From Neglectibacter timonensis (GTDB lineage Bacteria; Bacillota; Clostridia; Oscillospirales; Acutalibacteraceae), in assembly GCF_900048895.1 (NCBI RefSeq), contig NZ_LT160634.1, positions 1 to 64,000 of the forward strand: a DNA stretch of 64,000 nucleotides, written 5' to 3'. Below are positions 16,906 to 26,129 of the stretch, one piece after another (position 1 is the first letter of the stretch; each line of letters opens with the position of its first letter). Both the position numbers and the translations under genes were made by a program. Under the pieces are notes generated by a model. The model had not been told where the DNA came from. It searched no databases and was given only the letters and a program-made list of their open reading frames with translations.

Positions 16906-17033
16906 GTATCCTATCTGAGCGGAGGAAGGTTTTCCTCTGCCGTAGGCGAAATGAGGACGGGGAAAAGCCCCGCGGGGTATCATAAGATAATATTTCAGTA
17001 CAGGGCCTAAGGGGCCGGAAAGGCAGATTTCAG

Positions 17034-18083
17034 ATGGCGTGGTTTTCAGGACTTTTTTCCATGTTTTCCATGTTTTCCAAGGATATCGGCATAGACTTGG
17101 GAACCGCTAATACTCTTGTATTTATGAGGGGAAAAGGCATCGTAATGCGGGAGCCTTCGGTGGTGGCTGTGGATGTGCGCAGCGACGAGGTGTTGGCCGT
17201 AGGCAAGCAGGCTAAAGAGATGCTGGGCAGAACGCCCGGCTCCATTGTAGCGGTGCGTCCCCTGAAGGACGGCGTGATTGCGGATTTCGATGTGACGGCC
17301 GCCATGCTCAAATATTTCATCAAAAAGGCATTGAAATCCGGCACGTTGAGCCGGCCCCGTATCGTGGTGTGTATCCCTTCGGGCGTCACTGAGGTGGAGC
17401 GCAGGGCAGTAGAGGATGCGGCGCGGCAGGCGGGTTCCAACAATGTGGATCTCATTGAGGAACCGATGGCCGCCGCTATCGGCGCGGGTCTGCCCGTAAG
17501 TGAGCCCACCGGCAGCATGGTGGTGGATATCGGAGGCGGCACCAGCGAGGTGGCGGTGATATCTTTGGGGGATATCGTCACGGCTGTGTCCGTCAGGATG
17601 GCGGGAGACAAATTCGATGAGGCGATTGTCACCTATGTGAAAAAGAAATATAACCTACTCATCGGCGAACGCACGGCGGAGGAGATCAAGGTTAAAATCG
17701 GTTCAGCGTTCCCCACAGACGACACGATCAACTCCTTTGTGGAAATAAAGGGACGGAACCTGGTGGACGGCCTGCCGAAGAATGTGACCATCCATGCCGA
17801 CGAGGTACGGGAAGCTTTGGCGGATTGTGTCATGATCGTGGTGGATGCGGTGAAAGATACGTTGGAAAAAACGCCGCCGGAGCTTGCGGCGGATATCATC
17901 GACCGGGGAATCATGCTCACGGGCGGCGGAGCACTTCTGCGCGGCCTGGATAAGCTGGTAAGCCAGGAAACCGGGATTCCTGTCCATGTGGCGGAGCGTC
18001 CGCTGGACTGCGTAGTGGAGGGCACAGGCAAGAGCCTGGAGGTGGAACTGCCGAAATCCTATTATCGTTCCCGGAAGAAATGA
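17034..18083 (+). CDS. mreB: Rod-shape determining protein MreB
   Basis: The bacterial actin homologue polymerises on the inner membrane and guides the elongation machinery. The 349 residues show the actin-fold nucleotide motifs: [14 protein letters not shown] (phosphate 1, about residues 17-30), [12 protein letters not shown] (phosphate 2) and [12 protein letters not shown] (adenosine). The N-terminus has a Phe-rich membrane-binding stretch ([13 protein letters not shown]). It heads the mreB-mreC-mreD-PBP2 group, the usual order of the rod complex genes. Confidence 0.97.
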   Translation: MAWFSGLFSMFSMFSKDIGIDLGTANTLVFMRGKGIVMREPSVVAVDVRSDEVLAVGKQAKEMLGRTPGSIVAVRPLKDGVIADFDVTAAMLKYFIKKALKSGTLSRPRIVVCIPSGVTEVERRAVEDAARQAGSNNVDLIEEPMAAAIGAGLPVSEPTGSMVVDIGGGTSEVAVISLGDIVTAVSVRMAGDKFDEAIVTYVKKKYNLLIGERTAEEIKVKIGSAFPTDDTINSFVEIKGRNLVDGLPKNVTIHADEVREALADCVMIVVDAVKDTLEKTPPELAADIIDRGIMLTGGGALLRGLDKLVSQETGIPVHVAERPLDCVVEGTGKSLEVELPKSYYRSRKK

Positions 18084-18128
18084 GCGGTGCCGGTGCGGTC
18101 CGGCAGAAAGAAAAAGCGGGATAGAGGA

Positions 18129-18209
18129 GGACTGCTGCGTAGGCGAGCGGTGTGAGTGACGCCCCTGGTTTGGGGGCAGCGCCCGGAACATCGTGCCCTG
18201 CGGCAGTCC
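18129..18209 (+). other. Structured RNA segment between mreB and mreC
   Basis: GGACTGC (18129-18135) pairs with GCAGTCC (18203-18209), enclosing an inner hairpin GCCCC..GGGGC near 18160-18177. It ends 28 bases before the mreC start. It may adjust the ratio of MreB to the downstream proteins; this is inference from the fold. Confidence 0.45.
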
Positions 18210-18237
18210 GACTTTGACTTAGAAGGGAGCTTTGTGC

Positions 18238-19143
18238 TTGAAGGACTTTTTTAAAACCAGCTCATTTAAGGTCCTCATGATTGCGGTGGTGGTGCTGCTG
18301 GGGCTGATCATCTACACGGCGACAGCGGGCGGTTCGGTGCTTGCGAACATGCTGGGGTTCGTCTCTTCCCCCATGCAGAGTATCAGTACCAAGGCGGCAG
18401 GGTCGGTGAAGAACTTCATTGACCTGGATGGCCTTTCCAAGGATGAACTCAAGCAGATGATCTCCGAACTGGAAACTGAGAATGCGGAACTACTGCAGCA
18501 GCTGGTAGATTATTACGACCTACAGCAGGAAAACGAGCAGCTCAAGGTGCAGTTGGATATTTCCAAGGATCTGCCGGATCAGGAGATGGAGGCTGCCTCC
18601 GTGATCGGGCGGGACCCCAGCGATGTATTTTACGGTTTTTCAATCGATAAGGGCACCCTGTCCGGCATAGCGGTGGGCGACCCTGTCATCACCCAGAGAG
18701 GGCTGGTGGGAATTGTGACACAGGCCTATGCCACTACCAGCAAGGTTTCCTGCATCCTTTCGGAAGAGGTAAAGGTGGGGGCTATCTCCAAGAAGCATTC
18801 GGAAAGCGGCGTGGTGACCAGCAATATTCAGTCGGCTGCCAGCGGGCTGGTACGCATGAATTATCTTTCCGGCGATACAGAGTTGGAGAAGGGAGACATC
18901 ATTACCACCTCCGGCTCAGGAAGTATCTATCCCGAGGGGCTTATTATCGGCGAGGTACAGAGCATAGAAAAGTCGGAAAACGACATCTCCCAGTATGCAG
19001 TTGTCAAGCCCTATGAAGATTTGAAAAATGTGACGGATGTGTTCGTCATCACCAATTTTCCGGGGAAGGGCGATGAAGGCACGGAGATTCCCTTGGCCAG
19101 TCCAGGGCCGGAAAACAGTGAGGATGCGGAGGCGAAAAAATGA
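18238..19143 (+). CDS. mreC: Rod-shape determining protein MreC
   Basis: MreC is a bitopic membrane protein that links MreB to the wall synthases. I place the start at TTG 18238, 8 bases after GGGAG; TTG 18232 lies too close to that site. The 301 residues give a membrane helix (VLMIAVVVLLGLIIYTA), a coiled coil at about 65-110 (ELETENAELLQQLVDYYDLQ), then the beta-rich extracytoplasmic domain with VIGRDPSDVFYGF and GDPVITQRGLVGIV. The stop overlaps the mreD start by four bases (ATGA). Confidence 0.93.
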   Translation: MKDFFKTSSFKVLMIAVVVLLGLIIYTATAGGSVLANMLGFVSSPMQSISTKAAGSVKNFIDLDGLSKDELKQMISELETENAELLQQLVDYYDLQQENEQLKVQLDISKDLPDQEMEAASVIGRDPSDVFYGFSIDKGTLSGIAVGDPVITQRGLVGIVTQAYATTSKVSCILSEEVKVGAISKKHSESGVVTSNIQSAASGLVRMNYLSGDTELEKGDIITTSGSGSIYPEGLIIGEVQSIEKSENDISQYAVVKPYEDLKNVTDVFVITNFPGKGDEGTEIPLASPGPENSEDAEAKK

Positions 19144-19661
19144 CGGATTTCAACCGGCTGATTCGCTATCTTGCCTACACGCTGGAACTGCTTGTGCTTT
19201 TTATGCTGCAGGAGACGCCGGGCCTGCTGCCGACAATCTTTGGAAGCAGGCCGCTGTTGGTCCTGCCGGCTGTGCTCACCATCGCCCTGTTTGAAAAGGA
19301 GCTGCCCGCCATGATTTTTGGAATCGTGGGCGGGCTGCTGCTGGATTTCGGGCTGTCCGGAGTGATGGGTTTTCATGCTTTGATTCTGGCGGTGCTGTGC
19401 TTCCTGGTCAGCTTACTGGCACAGGTTTATCTGCAGGTAAACATTGTCACGGCTGTGTTCATGGGGATTTGGACTGCTGGAATAGTCATCTGCCTGCAAT
19501 GGGTCTTCCTGTACTATTTTAGGGGATATTCCTTGCCGGGGTATGCTTTTATGCACCATCATCTGCCCAAATATTTTTACACGCTCCTGTTTTTTCCATT
19601 GGTTTATCTTCTGAACAAAGGCCTGTTCCAGGCTTTGCAGGATCCGAATGCGGCGCCATAG
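19140..19661 (+). CDS. mreD: Rod-shape determining protein MreD
   Basis: The 173-residue protein consists mostly of hydrophobic helices (LLVLPAVLTIALF, MIFGIVGGLLLDFGLSG, FMGIWTAGIVICLQWVF), matching the small polytopic MreD of the elongation complex. It is translationally coupled to mreC. The gene for PBP2 follows 124 bases later. Confidence 0.88.
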   Translation: MTDFNRLIRYLAYTLELLVLFMLQETPGLLPTIFGSRPLLVLPAVLTIALFEKELPAMIFGIVGGLLLDFGLSGVMGFHALILAVLCFLVSLLAQVYLQVNIVTAVFMGIWTAGIVICLQWVFLYYFRGYSLPGYAFMHHHLPKYFYTLLFFPLVYLLNKGLFQALQDPNAAP

Positions 19662-19785
19662 CGTAGTGCAGCAGGAGCGGGGCTGATTGTGCCCGGCCGT
19701 CTGCCCCCATATCACGTTTTAGGCCGGAGAATTCCATGGGAACGAAGCTGTATGGCGGGTTTCCAACTCTAAGAGAGGTGTCGAT

Positions 19786-22161
19786 ATGAAATTGCCGAAG
19801 CTGCCTAAAATCGGGCGGTCTGCCGTATGTATTCTGGTTGTGACCGCTATTTTTCTAGTCTATGTCGTCAGGCTTGTGGAGTGGCAGATTGTGCGGGGGG
19901 AAGAATTCCACCAGATCGCCCTGAGCAACAAAACCGACACCATTGAGCTTTCTGCAGCCCGGGGGGAAATCCTGGACAAGGACGGCGTTGTGCTGGCTGG
20001 AAATAAAACTACTTACGACCTGGTCTATAACGCTCTTAAAATGGTCTACGAGGAGCGCAATGCAACCATTGTGAAGGTGGTTGCTCTGCTGGAAGAACGT
20101 GGAGAAAAATGGGTGGACAGGCTGCCCATCGAGCTGGATGAAGAGGGGGACTATGTTTTTTCTGAGAATAGAGAGGACTCCATCGCTTCCCTGAAGGAAA
20201 CCTTTGATCTGGCTGAATATGCCACGGCGGAAGACTGTATGAACGCGTTGATCAATGAGTACAACTGCTCAGGCTATTCCCGCGAGGATACCCGCATTGT
20301 GGCGTCGGTTCGTTACAATATGACCCGTTCCGGCTATTCCAGGACCAATCCTTACGTAATTGCTCAGAATGTTTCACCGGAGACGGTGGGGGTTTTCAGT
20401 GAGCGGGAAGATGAGTTCAAGGGGATTGAGCCCAGAGTGTCCGTAACCCGTACCTACGGGGAAGACGGTTCCCTGGCGCCTCACATCCTGGGCGACGTGG
20501 GCCTGCTGAGTCCGGAGGATTATGAGGCGGCAAAGGAAAACGGCACCGTTTATGACAGTGAGACCAACCCCTCCGGCTACAAATGGACGGACAGCAAGGG
20601 GAAGAGCGGCCTGGAAGAGGCCTTTGAATCCCAGCTCCGGGGAAAGCGGGGCAGGGAGAGCATCCTGGTGGACGAGACCGGTGCCGTAAAGAGCACTACC
20701 GTTACTGAGGCCCCGGAGGAAGGGAATACCGTTCATCTGGCGCTTTCGGCGGACCTGCAGCGGGTGGCGAACCTGTCTCTGGAGGAGAACGTGAAAGCTA
20801 ATACCGGGGCGGCGAACTGCGAGGCGGGCGCCGCCGTGGTGCTGGATGTGAAGACCTTTGGCGTGCTGGCCTGCGCCTCCTATCCCACTTTCGACATGAA
20901 CCGCTATAAGGCGGATGACAGCTATGTGGAGCAGATCGGGGAGGATAAAACCAGCCCGCAGTATAACCGGGCGCTGGACGGCAGTTTCACCCCCGGTTCC
21001 GTCTTCAAGCCTATGGTGGCGTTGGCGGCACTGCAGGAGGGCGTGATCAGCGCTTCCTCCACGCCCTATAATTGCCAGGGGTATTATCAGTACGCCGATC
21101 TGACGCTGAAGTGCACCGGCGTCCATGGTTATGCCGACGTGTATGAGGCGCTGTCAGGTTCCTGCAACGCCTTTTTCTGCGACACAGGCATGAATCTGAG
21201 GATTAAGAAGATGGATGCCTATGCGGAGTATTTCGCTTTGGGCACGAAGACCGGGGTGGAGTTGTCCGAAAGTTCCGGCATCATGTCCAGCCCGCAGGAA
21301 TATGCGGAGAACCACCCGGGCTTCACCTGGACGGACGGCCTGACCGCACAGACGGCCATCGGCCAGTGCGACAACATGTTCACTCCCATCCAGCTGGCCA
21401 CCTACTGTGCCACCATTGCCAACGGCGGCGTACGTCTGAGAACGCATTTCCTGGATAAGATCACCAACTATACCGGGGACGAGGTGGTGGAAGCCTATCA
21501 GCCGGAGCAGATGTCAGACGCAGGCCTTTCCAGCGACGTGCTGGGCGTGGTACGGGAGGGAATGCGGCAGGTAGCCGCGGATCCCAACGGCACCGCCTAT
21601 GCCACCTTTGGGGATTATCCGGTTGCAATCGCGGCAAAGACCGGTACAGCCGAAACCGCCAATGATGAAGAGACGGATCCCAACCTGACCTTTATCGCTT
21701 ACGCCCCCTTGGATGACCCGCAGATTGCGGTGGCCGTGGTGATGGAGAAAGGGAAAAAGGGCGCCTATGCCCAGAATGTTGCAAAAGATATCCTGGACCA
21801 GTATTTTGGATTTGTCACCCGGGATGAGGACGGCAACCGCTTTGACAGCGAGGGGAACCAGATCGACAAGGATGGTAAGGTTTTGAAAACAGCGGACGAG
21901 GTGGCGAAGGAGAAAGAGGAACGGGAGAATGCAGAGAAGATGGAAAGCGAAGCCTCGCAGCTCCCGGAGAAACAACAAGGAACCAATTCTTCCGCTTCAG
22001 AGGAATCTTCCAGTTCTAAGGACAGGGATGAGGGGATTCCCGACACACCCTTTACCGGAGAATCGCAGCCTGTATTGCCTGAAAGTACAATGCCCCCGGA
22101 AAGCAGTTCAGGGAGCAGGACGGAAAGTTTCCCCAATTCCCCCTATTGGGGCGGTCCCTGA
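19786..22161 (+). CDS. mrdA: Class B penicillin-binding protein 2 (elongation transpeptidase)
   Basis: The 791-residue protein has an N-terminal membrane anchor (VCILVVTAIFLVYVVRL), the dimerisation domain starting RGEILDKDGVVLAGN, and a transpeptidase domain with the active-site SVFK (Ser405, Lys408), SCN (Ser459-Asn461) and KTG (Lys618). It cross-links peptidoglycan during cylindrical growth, in keeping with its place after mreBCD. A Glu/Ser-rich low-complexity tail of about 100 residues follows the catalytic domain. AGAGAGG precedes the ATG. Confidence 0.95.
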   Translation: MKLPKLPKIGRSAVCILVVTAIFLVYVVRLVEWQIVRGEEFHQIALSNKTDTIELSAARGEILDKDGVVLAGNKTTYDLVYNALKMVYEERNATIVKVVALLEERGEKWVDRLPIELDEEGDYVFSENREDSIASLKETFDLAEYATAEDCMNALINEYNCSGYSREDTRIVASVRYNMTRSGYSRTNPYVIAQNVSPETVGVFSEREDEFKGIEPRVSVTRTYGEDGSLAPHILGDVGLLSPEDYEAAKENGTVYDSETNPSGYKWTDSKGKSGLEEAFESQLRGKRGRESILVDETGAVKSTTVTEAPEEGNTVHLALSADLQRVANLSLEENVKANTGAANCEAGAAVVLDVKTFGVLACASYPTFDMNRYKADDSYVEQIGEDKTSPQYNRALDGSFTPGSVFKPMVALAALQEGVISASSTPYNCQGYYQYADLTLKCTGVHGYADVYEALSGSCNAFFCDTGMNLRIKKMDAYAEYFALGTKTGVELSESSGIMSSPQEYAENHPGFTWTDGLTAQTAIGQCDNMFTPIQLATYCATIANGGVRLRTHFLDKITNYTGDEVVEAYQPEQMSDAGLSSDVLGVVREGMRQVAADPNGTAYATFGDYPVAIAAKTGTAETANDEETDPNLTFIAYAPLDDPQIAVAVVMEKGKKGAYAQNVAKDILDQYFGFVTRDEDGNRFDSEGNQIDKDGKVLKTADEVAKEKEERENAEKMESEASQLPEKQQGTNSSASEESSSSKDRDEGIPDTPFTGESQPVLPESTMPPESSSGSRTESFPNSPYWGGP

Positions 22162-22290
22162 GAGCGGAAAGCTTCCGGATGTACCGTGAGTGGATGTAGC
22201 ATTAACTCTTTGTTTGAGCATGAGAATGTCAAAAGCAAAGCAGGAAATTTATGCATATAATATAAAATTATAGGAAATTAATATTTGTTT

Positions 22291-22319
22291 TTGACAATGT
22301 GCGTCATGTGTGTTAAGAT
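22291..22319 (+). promoter_or_regulatory. Promoter of minD
   Basis: A perfect TTGACA (22291-22296) and TAAGAT (22314-22319) are spaced by 17 bases, 20 bases before the minD start. Confidence 0.75.
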
Positions 22320-22339
22320 GATATTCGAGGTAGTTTCTT

Positions 22340-23077
22340 ATGGGAGTTTCAACAGTTATCACATCTGGAAAGGGAGGCGTAGGAAAATCTACGGTCTCCG
22401 TGGGTCTGGGACGAGCTTTGGCACAAAGGGGACGGCGAGTTCTTCTGATCGATTGTGACGCAGGCCTCCGCAGCCTTGACCGGATGACAGGTACTGAGGA
22501 GGCTCTTGTATTTGATCTGTCTGATGTGATACAGGGCAGATGTGCCCCGGCAGACGCTATTTATCCCTGCACCGAAACAGAAGGGCTGTTTTTGCTGCCA
22601 GCGCCCTCTTCAGGGGAAGATATGGCAAGTCCCAGCGTTATGCGCAGGCTGGTGCCGCTGCTGAAACGATATTATGACCATGTTGTGCTGGATTCTCCCG
22701 CAGGTGTGGGAGGCGGTTTCCGCTCAGCAGCTTGTGCGGCGGATCGTGCGCTGGTCGTGTGCAGCCCGGATCCGGTATGCGTACGCAGCGCCAGTGCAGT
22801 TAAGAGACTTCTGGAAAAGCTGGCGGTCCCGGAGCTCCGGTTGGTGATCAATCGCTTTAACAGCAGGCTTTTTGACGAGACCGGCGTTTACAGTGATTTG
22901 GACAATGTGATCGATGCCTCCAGCATTCGGCTGTTTGGTGTGGTTCCGGAGGACTATTCCCTGGCGGCGGCCTTTCTGAAAGGAAAGAAGGCGGAAGAAC
23001 ATTCCAAGGGTATGATGGCTCTCTGCCGGATTGCCGGCCGGCTTGACGGAGAAACGATTCCTCTTTCTGTCTTTTAG
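22340..23077 (+). CDS. minD: MinD/ParA-family septum-site ATPase
   Basis: The 245-residue P-loop ATPase has the deviant Walker A motif SGKGGVGKSTVSV, LLIDCDAGLRSLD (switch I region) and VVLDSPAGVGGG (switch II/Walker B). It is close to MinD, which recruits the division inhibitor MinC to the membrane. The C-terminus ends in GRLDGETIPLSVF without the basic amphipathic helix that anchors typical MinD. No MinC or MinE gene is nearby, so another MinD/ParA-like role cannot be excluded. It has its own promoter behind the mre group. Confidence 0.82.
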   Translation: MGVSTVITSGKGGVGKSTVSVGLGRALAQRGRRVLLIDCDAGLRSLDRMTGTEEALVFDLSDVIQGRCAPADAIYPCTETEGLFLLPAPSSGEDMASPSVMRRLVPLLKRYYDHVVLDSPAGVGGGFRSAACAADRALVVCSPDPVCVRSASAVKRLLEKLAVPELRLVINRFNSRLFDETGVYSDLDNVIDASSIRLFGVVPEDYSLAAAFLKGKKAEEHSKGMMALCRIAGRLDGETIPLSVF

Positions 23078-23222
23078 GCGGTAAGGCGCCGGAGCAGAAC
23101 CGTGTAGGATGATACGAAGCATCAGCGTTTCCAATTCGGTTCAGTGAGAGGTTAGGATGGATGAGGTTTGTTCTGGTAGAGGATAAAATTCGGATATTTA
23201 TAGTTTAGGGAGGAATATCGCC

Positions 23223-23621
23223 ATGAATATTGCAATTACGGCTCACGACGCCAAGAAGGAATTGATGGTTCAGTTTTGTATCGCTTATTGCGGTATTTTG
23301 AGCCGGCATACTCTGTGCGGAACGGGGACTACCGGCAAAATGGTGTCGGAGGCGACGGGCCTTAAAATTCAGCAGTTTTTAAGCGGGCCTCAGGGAGGCG
23401 ATCAGCAGATTGCCGCACGCATTGCCTGCAATGAAATTGATCTGCTTCTGTTCTTCCGGGATCCGCTGACTCCGAAGCCCAATGAACCTAACGATATGAA
23501 TTTGCTTCGTATCTGCGATATGCACAATATTCCGGTGGCCACGAATATTGCCACGGCTGAGGTGTTGATCCACGGCTTGGAGCGGGGCGACTTGGATTGG
23601 AGAGAGATTGTCCGGAACTGA
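23223..23621 (+). CDS. mgsA: Methylglyoxal synthase
   Basis: The enzyme converts dihydroxyacetone phosphate to methylglyoxal and phosphate, a bypass of lower glycolysis when phosphate is scarce. At 132 residues it has the standard size, with GTGTTGKM, the phosphate-binding [12 protein letters not shown] and FFRDPL motifs and the conserved [17 protein letters not shown] end. GGGAGG lies upstream of the ATG. It is followed by a new promoter. Confidence 0.96.
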   Translation: MNIAITAHDAKKELMVQFCIAYCGILSRHTLCGTGTTGKMVSEATGLKIQQFLSGPQGGDQQIAARIACNEIDLLLFFRDPLTPKPNEPNDMNLLRICDMHNIPVATNIATAEVLIHGLERGDLDWREIVRN

Positions 23622-23635
23622 AGCTGCAGTGCGGC

Positions 23636-23664
23636 TTGACAAGGGATGTTCCTGGCAGTATAAT
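23636..23664 (+). promoter_or_regulatory. Consensus promoter of the T-box operon
   Basis: TTGACA (23636-23641) and TATAAT (23659-23664) are both perfect and are spaced by exactly 17 bases. It starts right after mgsA. Confidence 0.9.
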
Positions 23665-23670
23665 GAAGAG

Positions 23671-23896
23671 TACAACCGGCGAGGACCGGGAGGAGTATTC
23701 TGCGGCCACGCAGCAGAGAGAGGGGGCGCGAAAGCGCTGAAAGCCCCCTTGGCGCAGGACAGGAGAAAGACACCCGTGAGCCATACAATGGAACATTGCA
23801 AAGGAAGGCGGTTTGTCCGCTTTTGAATTAGGGTGGCACCACGGAGATACCTTCGTCCCTTGCACGGCAGTATGCCGGCGGGGGAGGAAGGTTTTT
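23671..23896 (+). promoter_or_regulatory. T-box riboswitch, specifier GAC (Asp)
   Basis: The T-box core TTAGGGTGGCACCACGG lies at 23828-23844 and pairs with the uncharged tRNA end in the antiterminator. A terminator follows: ACCTTC (23849-23854) pairs with GAAGGT, then TTTTT at 23892-23896. In stem I the loop-E type AGGAGTA and the 3' side GAAA-GAC-A-CCCGT-GAGC (23765-23780) place the specifier at GAC, 23769-23771, an Asp codon. CAC (His) overlaps at 23771-23773. This fits an operon containing both hisS and aspS. Low charged tRNA-Asp should allow readthrough. Confidence 0.88.
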
Positions 23897-23927
23897 CTGT
23901 TCTTTGGAGAAAGAAGGAGAGGAAAGT

Positions 23928-24257
23928 ATGCGGGAAGAACAAGCTGTTGTGGCGGAGTTCGTCCGTGCCCATGGGCTGGAAACGGATGGTTGGGTGCGTT
24001 TTCTGGATTTGGTTTCAGAGCTGGGAGAGCTGTCCAAGGAACTGCTCAAGGTGTCGGATTATGGGAAGCTTCCCCTGACGGCGACTGACGCAATGAAGGA
24101 CGAGCTGGGGGATTGTATGTTTTCCCTGCTGTGCCTGTGCGGCGTGCTTGAACTGGACGCAAAGGATGCGCTGGACGGGGCGCTTGCAAAGTATGAACGG
24201 CGTATCGCCCAGTACGGGGAGGCGGGGCAGCGTGACGCTGCACCCGAGTCGCGGTGA
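23928..24257 (+). CDS. MazG-like nucleotide pyrophosphohydrolase
   Basis: The 109-residue protein starts at ATG 23928 behind AAGGAGAGG. It has the all-alpha NTP pyrophosphatase metal motifs: SELGELSKELLK (ExxE) and DELGDCMFSLL (ExxD). Such enzymes hydrolyse NTPs or dNTPs to monophosphate and pyrophosphate, often removing damaged nucleotides. It is the first gene behind the T-box, so its expression follows tRNA-Asp charging, an uncommon arrangement. The substrate cannot be told. Confidence 0.8.
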   Translation: MREEQAVVAEFVRAHGLETDGWVRFLDLVSELGELSKELLKVSDYGKLPLTATDAMKDELGDCMFSLLCLCGVLELDAKDALDGALAKYERRIAQYGEAGQRDAAPESR

Positions 24258-24259
24258 TT

Positions 24260-24681
24260 GCGGCGTAACGCCGCTGCGTTTTGGGGAAGGATGGAGCCCG
24301 CATCACGTGATTTTTAGCTGCTCCCGGCTTTTTATGCCGACAGTATTCGCTTGCCCCCGGTGAGCGTACTCCATATTTCTACCCAGCCGGAAGAAGCTCG
24401 GTACTTTTCGAAGAAAAGGCGGGCGCTGCGTGCCGGTGGCACGCGTCCAGCACCATTCTCCGCTGTCGCGTCGGTCGGTCTTACCGGTCCCCACCGGGGA
24501 CCAAGATCCGTAGCGGAGCGGAGACCGCATTGCGCCGGAGATCTTTTGTCACGCGTTCCGGAAGAGACTTCCGGTTTATATGGGAAAAAAGTAGGTGTGG
24601 GCATCGGGGAGTGAGCCCAAAATTTGGAGGAGTCCGAAGCCGGAATAGAAGATTTTGGCGTACCTTTTTACAAAAAGGTAC
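24260..24681 (+). other. Chain of five small hairpins before hisS
   Basis: This 444-base gap shows no convincing coding. It contains perfect inverted repeats: GCGGCG-TAA-CGCCGC (24260-24274, then a short T-run, possibly a terminator), CGTGCC-GGT-GGCACG (24429-24443), GGTCCCC-ACC-GGGGACC (24486-24502), CCGGAAG-AGA-CTTCCGG (24558-24574) and GTACCTTTTT-AC-AAAAAGGTAC (24660-24681). The last lies 20 bases before the hisS start. The spacing suggests processing or attenuation sites, or a composite intergenic repeat. Confidence 0.65.
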
Positions 24682-24701
24682 GGGGAAAGAGAGGAAATGA
24701 A

Positions 24702-25988
24702 ATGGAATTGATCACAAGAGCGCCCAAAGGGACAGTAGACCTGGTCCCCGGAGTGTCGGAAAAGTGGAAGCTGGTGGAAGGGGTATTTGAGAGCGAAGCA
24801 GAGCTCAACGGTTTCGCCGAGGTTCGCACGCCTGTGTTTGAGCACACCGAGCTGTTTCTCCGGGGTGTGGGAGACACCACGGACGTGGTGGAAAAGCAGA
24901 TGTACACCTTTGAAGATAAGGGCGGACGCTCTGTCACCCTGCGTCCCGAGGGAACTGCAGGCGCAGCGCGTGCCATGCTGGAAAACGGCCTCTACAACGG
25001 GGGATACCCGGTGAAGCTGTACTACAATACCTCTTGTTACCGGTATGAGAAGCCTCAGGCAGGCCGTCTGCGTGAGCTGCACCAGTTTGGTGTGGAGATG
25101 TTCGGTACGGCGGAGCCCATTGCAGATGCCCAGGTGATCGCACTGGCTCTGTCCGCATTTAAACGTCTGGGGCTTCAGGACGTGGGACTGCAGCTGAATT
25201 CCATCGGCTGCCCTGCATGCCGGAAGGAGTATCATAAGGCGTTGAAGGAATATTTCACTTCCCGGAAAGATGAACTCTGTGATACGTGCCTTTCCCGGCT
25301 GGACCGCAACCCCATGCGCATCCTGGACTGTAAGAGTCCCGTGTGCCAAGAAATTGCCGCGGCCGCGCCCAAAATTACGGATTACCTGTGTGACGACTGC
25401 AGGGCGCATTTTGAGAGGGTACAGGAATATCTCACGGCGCTTGGCGTGGAATTTACCATTGATCCCGCGTTGGTACGGGGGCTGGATTATTATACCCGAA
25501 CCGTGTTCGAATTTCCCTCCAAAAGCCTGGGCTTTGCGCTGGGCGGCGGCGGGCGTTACGACGGGCTGGTGGAGGAGCTGGGGGGTAAGCCTACCCCTGG
25601 ACTGGGCTTCGGCCTGGGCCTGGACCGTATCATGATGGCGCTGGACGCCCAAAATGTGGAATTCCCCCAGCCGGTGCGGTGTGAGCTGTATTTGGCTGCA
25701 CTGGGCGCGGAGGCCCTGAAGAAGGCGTTCCTGATGGTAGATGAGCTGCACAGATGCGGCGTGCCTGCGGAATGCGACCTCTGCGGCAGAGGGCTGAAAG
25801 CCCAGATGAAATATGCGGATAAGCTGGGCGCCGGGTACACGATGGTCCTGGGCGACAACGAGCTGCAGGAAGGAAAGGCGGAGCTCAAGAATATGAAGAC
25901 GGGGGAAAAGCGGAAAATTTCCATCGGGGAAGATTTCATCGACGCCTATCTTACCGCCAGCACGGCGCAGGATGACCTGAGCGTTTAA
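24702..25988 (+). CDS. hisS: Histidyl-tRNA synthetase
   Basis: The class II synthetase charges tRNA-His. The start is ATG 24702 behind GAGAGGAA; 428 residues is normal. Motif 2 (RYEKPQAGRLRELHQFG), the histidine-specific motif RGLDYYTRTVFEF and the second motif CDLCGRGLKAQMKYADKLGA are present, followed by the anticodon-binding domain. It sits between the MazG-like gene and aspS and is probably under the T-box at 23.7 kb, unless the hairpins before it separate the transcripts. Confidence 0.97.
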   Translation: MELITRAPKGTVDLVPGVSEKWKLVEGVFESEAELNGFAEVRTPVFEHTELFLRGVGDTTDVVEKQMYTFEDKGGRSVTLRPEGTAGAARAMLENGLYNGGYPVKLYYNTSCYRYEKPQAGRLRELHQFGVEMFGTAEPIADAQVIALALSAFKRLGLQDVGLQLNSIGCPACRKEYHKALKEYFTSRKDELCDTCLSRLDRNPMRILDCKSPVCQEIAAAAPKITDYLCDDCRAHFERVQEYLTALGVEFTIDPALVRGLDYYTRTVFEFPSKSLGFALGGGGRYDGLVEELGGKPTPGLGFGLGLDRIMMALDAQNVEFPQPVRCELYLAALGAEALKKAFLMVDELHRCGVPAECDLCGRGLKAQMKYADKLGAGYTMVLGDNELQEGKAELKNMKTGEKRKISIGEDFIDAYLTASTAQDDLSV

Positions 25989-26129
25989 AGAGGGTCGGGG
26001 CGGACAGAGGACCGAGTTCTCCCACAAGGCCCGGAGCGGTCGGTTAAGTGCGGACAAGGCTGCCGGTTCCATGGGAAGCTTCGGAAGCGATTGGGAAAGA
26101 AGTAAAAGAAAGAAATGAGGTTATACGGC

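Noticed and set aside
24351-24614. 87-residue frame between the MazG-like gene and hisS
   Set aside because: No ribosome site, Arg/Pro/Gly-rich shadow composition, and it runs through several perfect hairpins.
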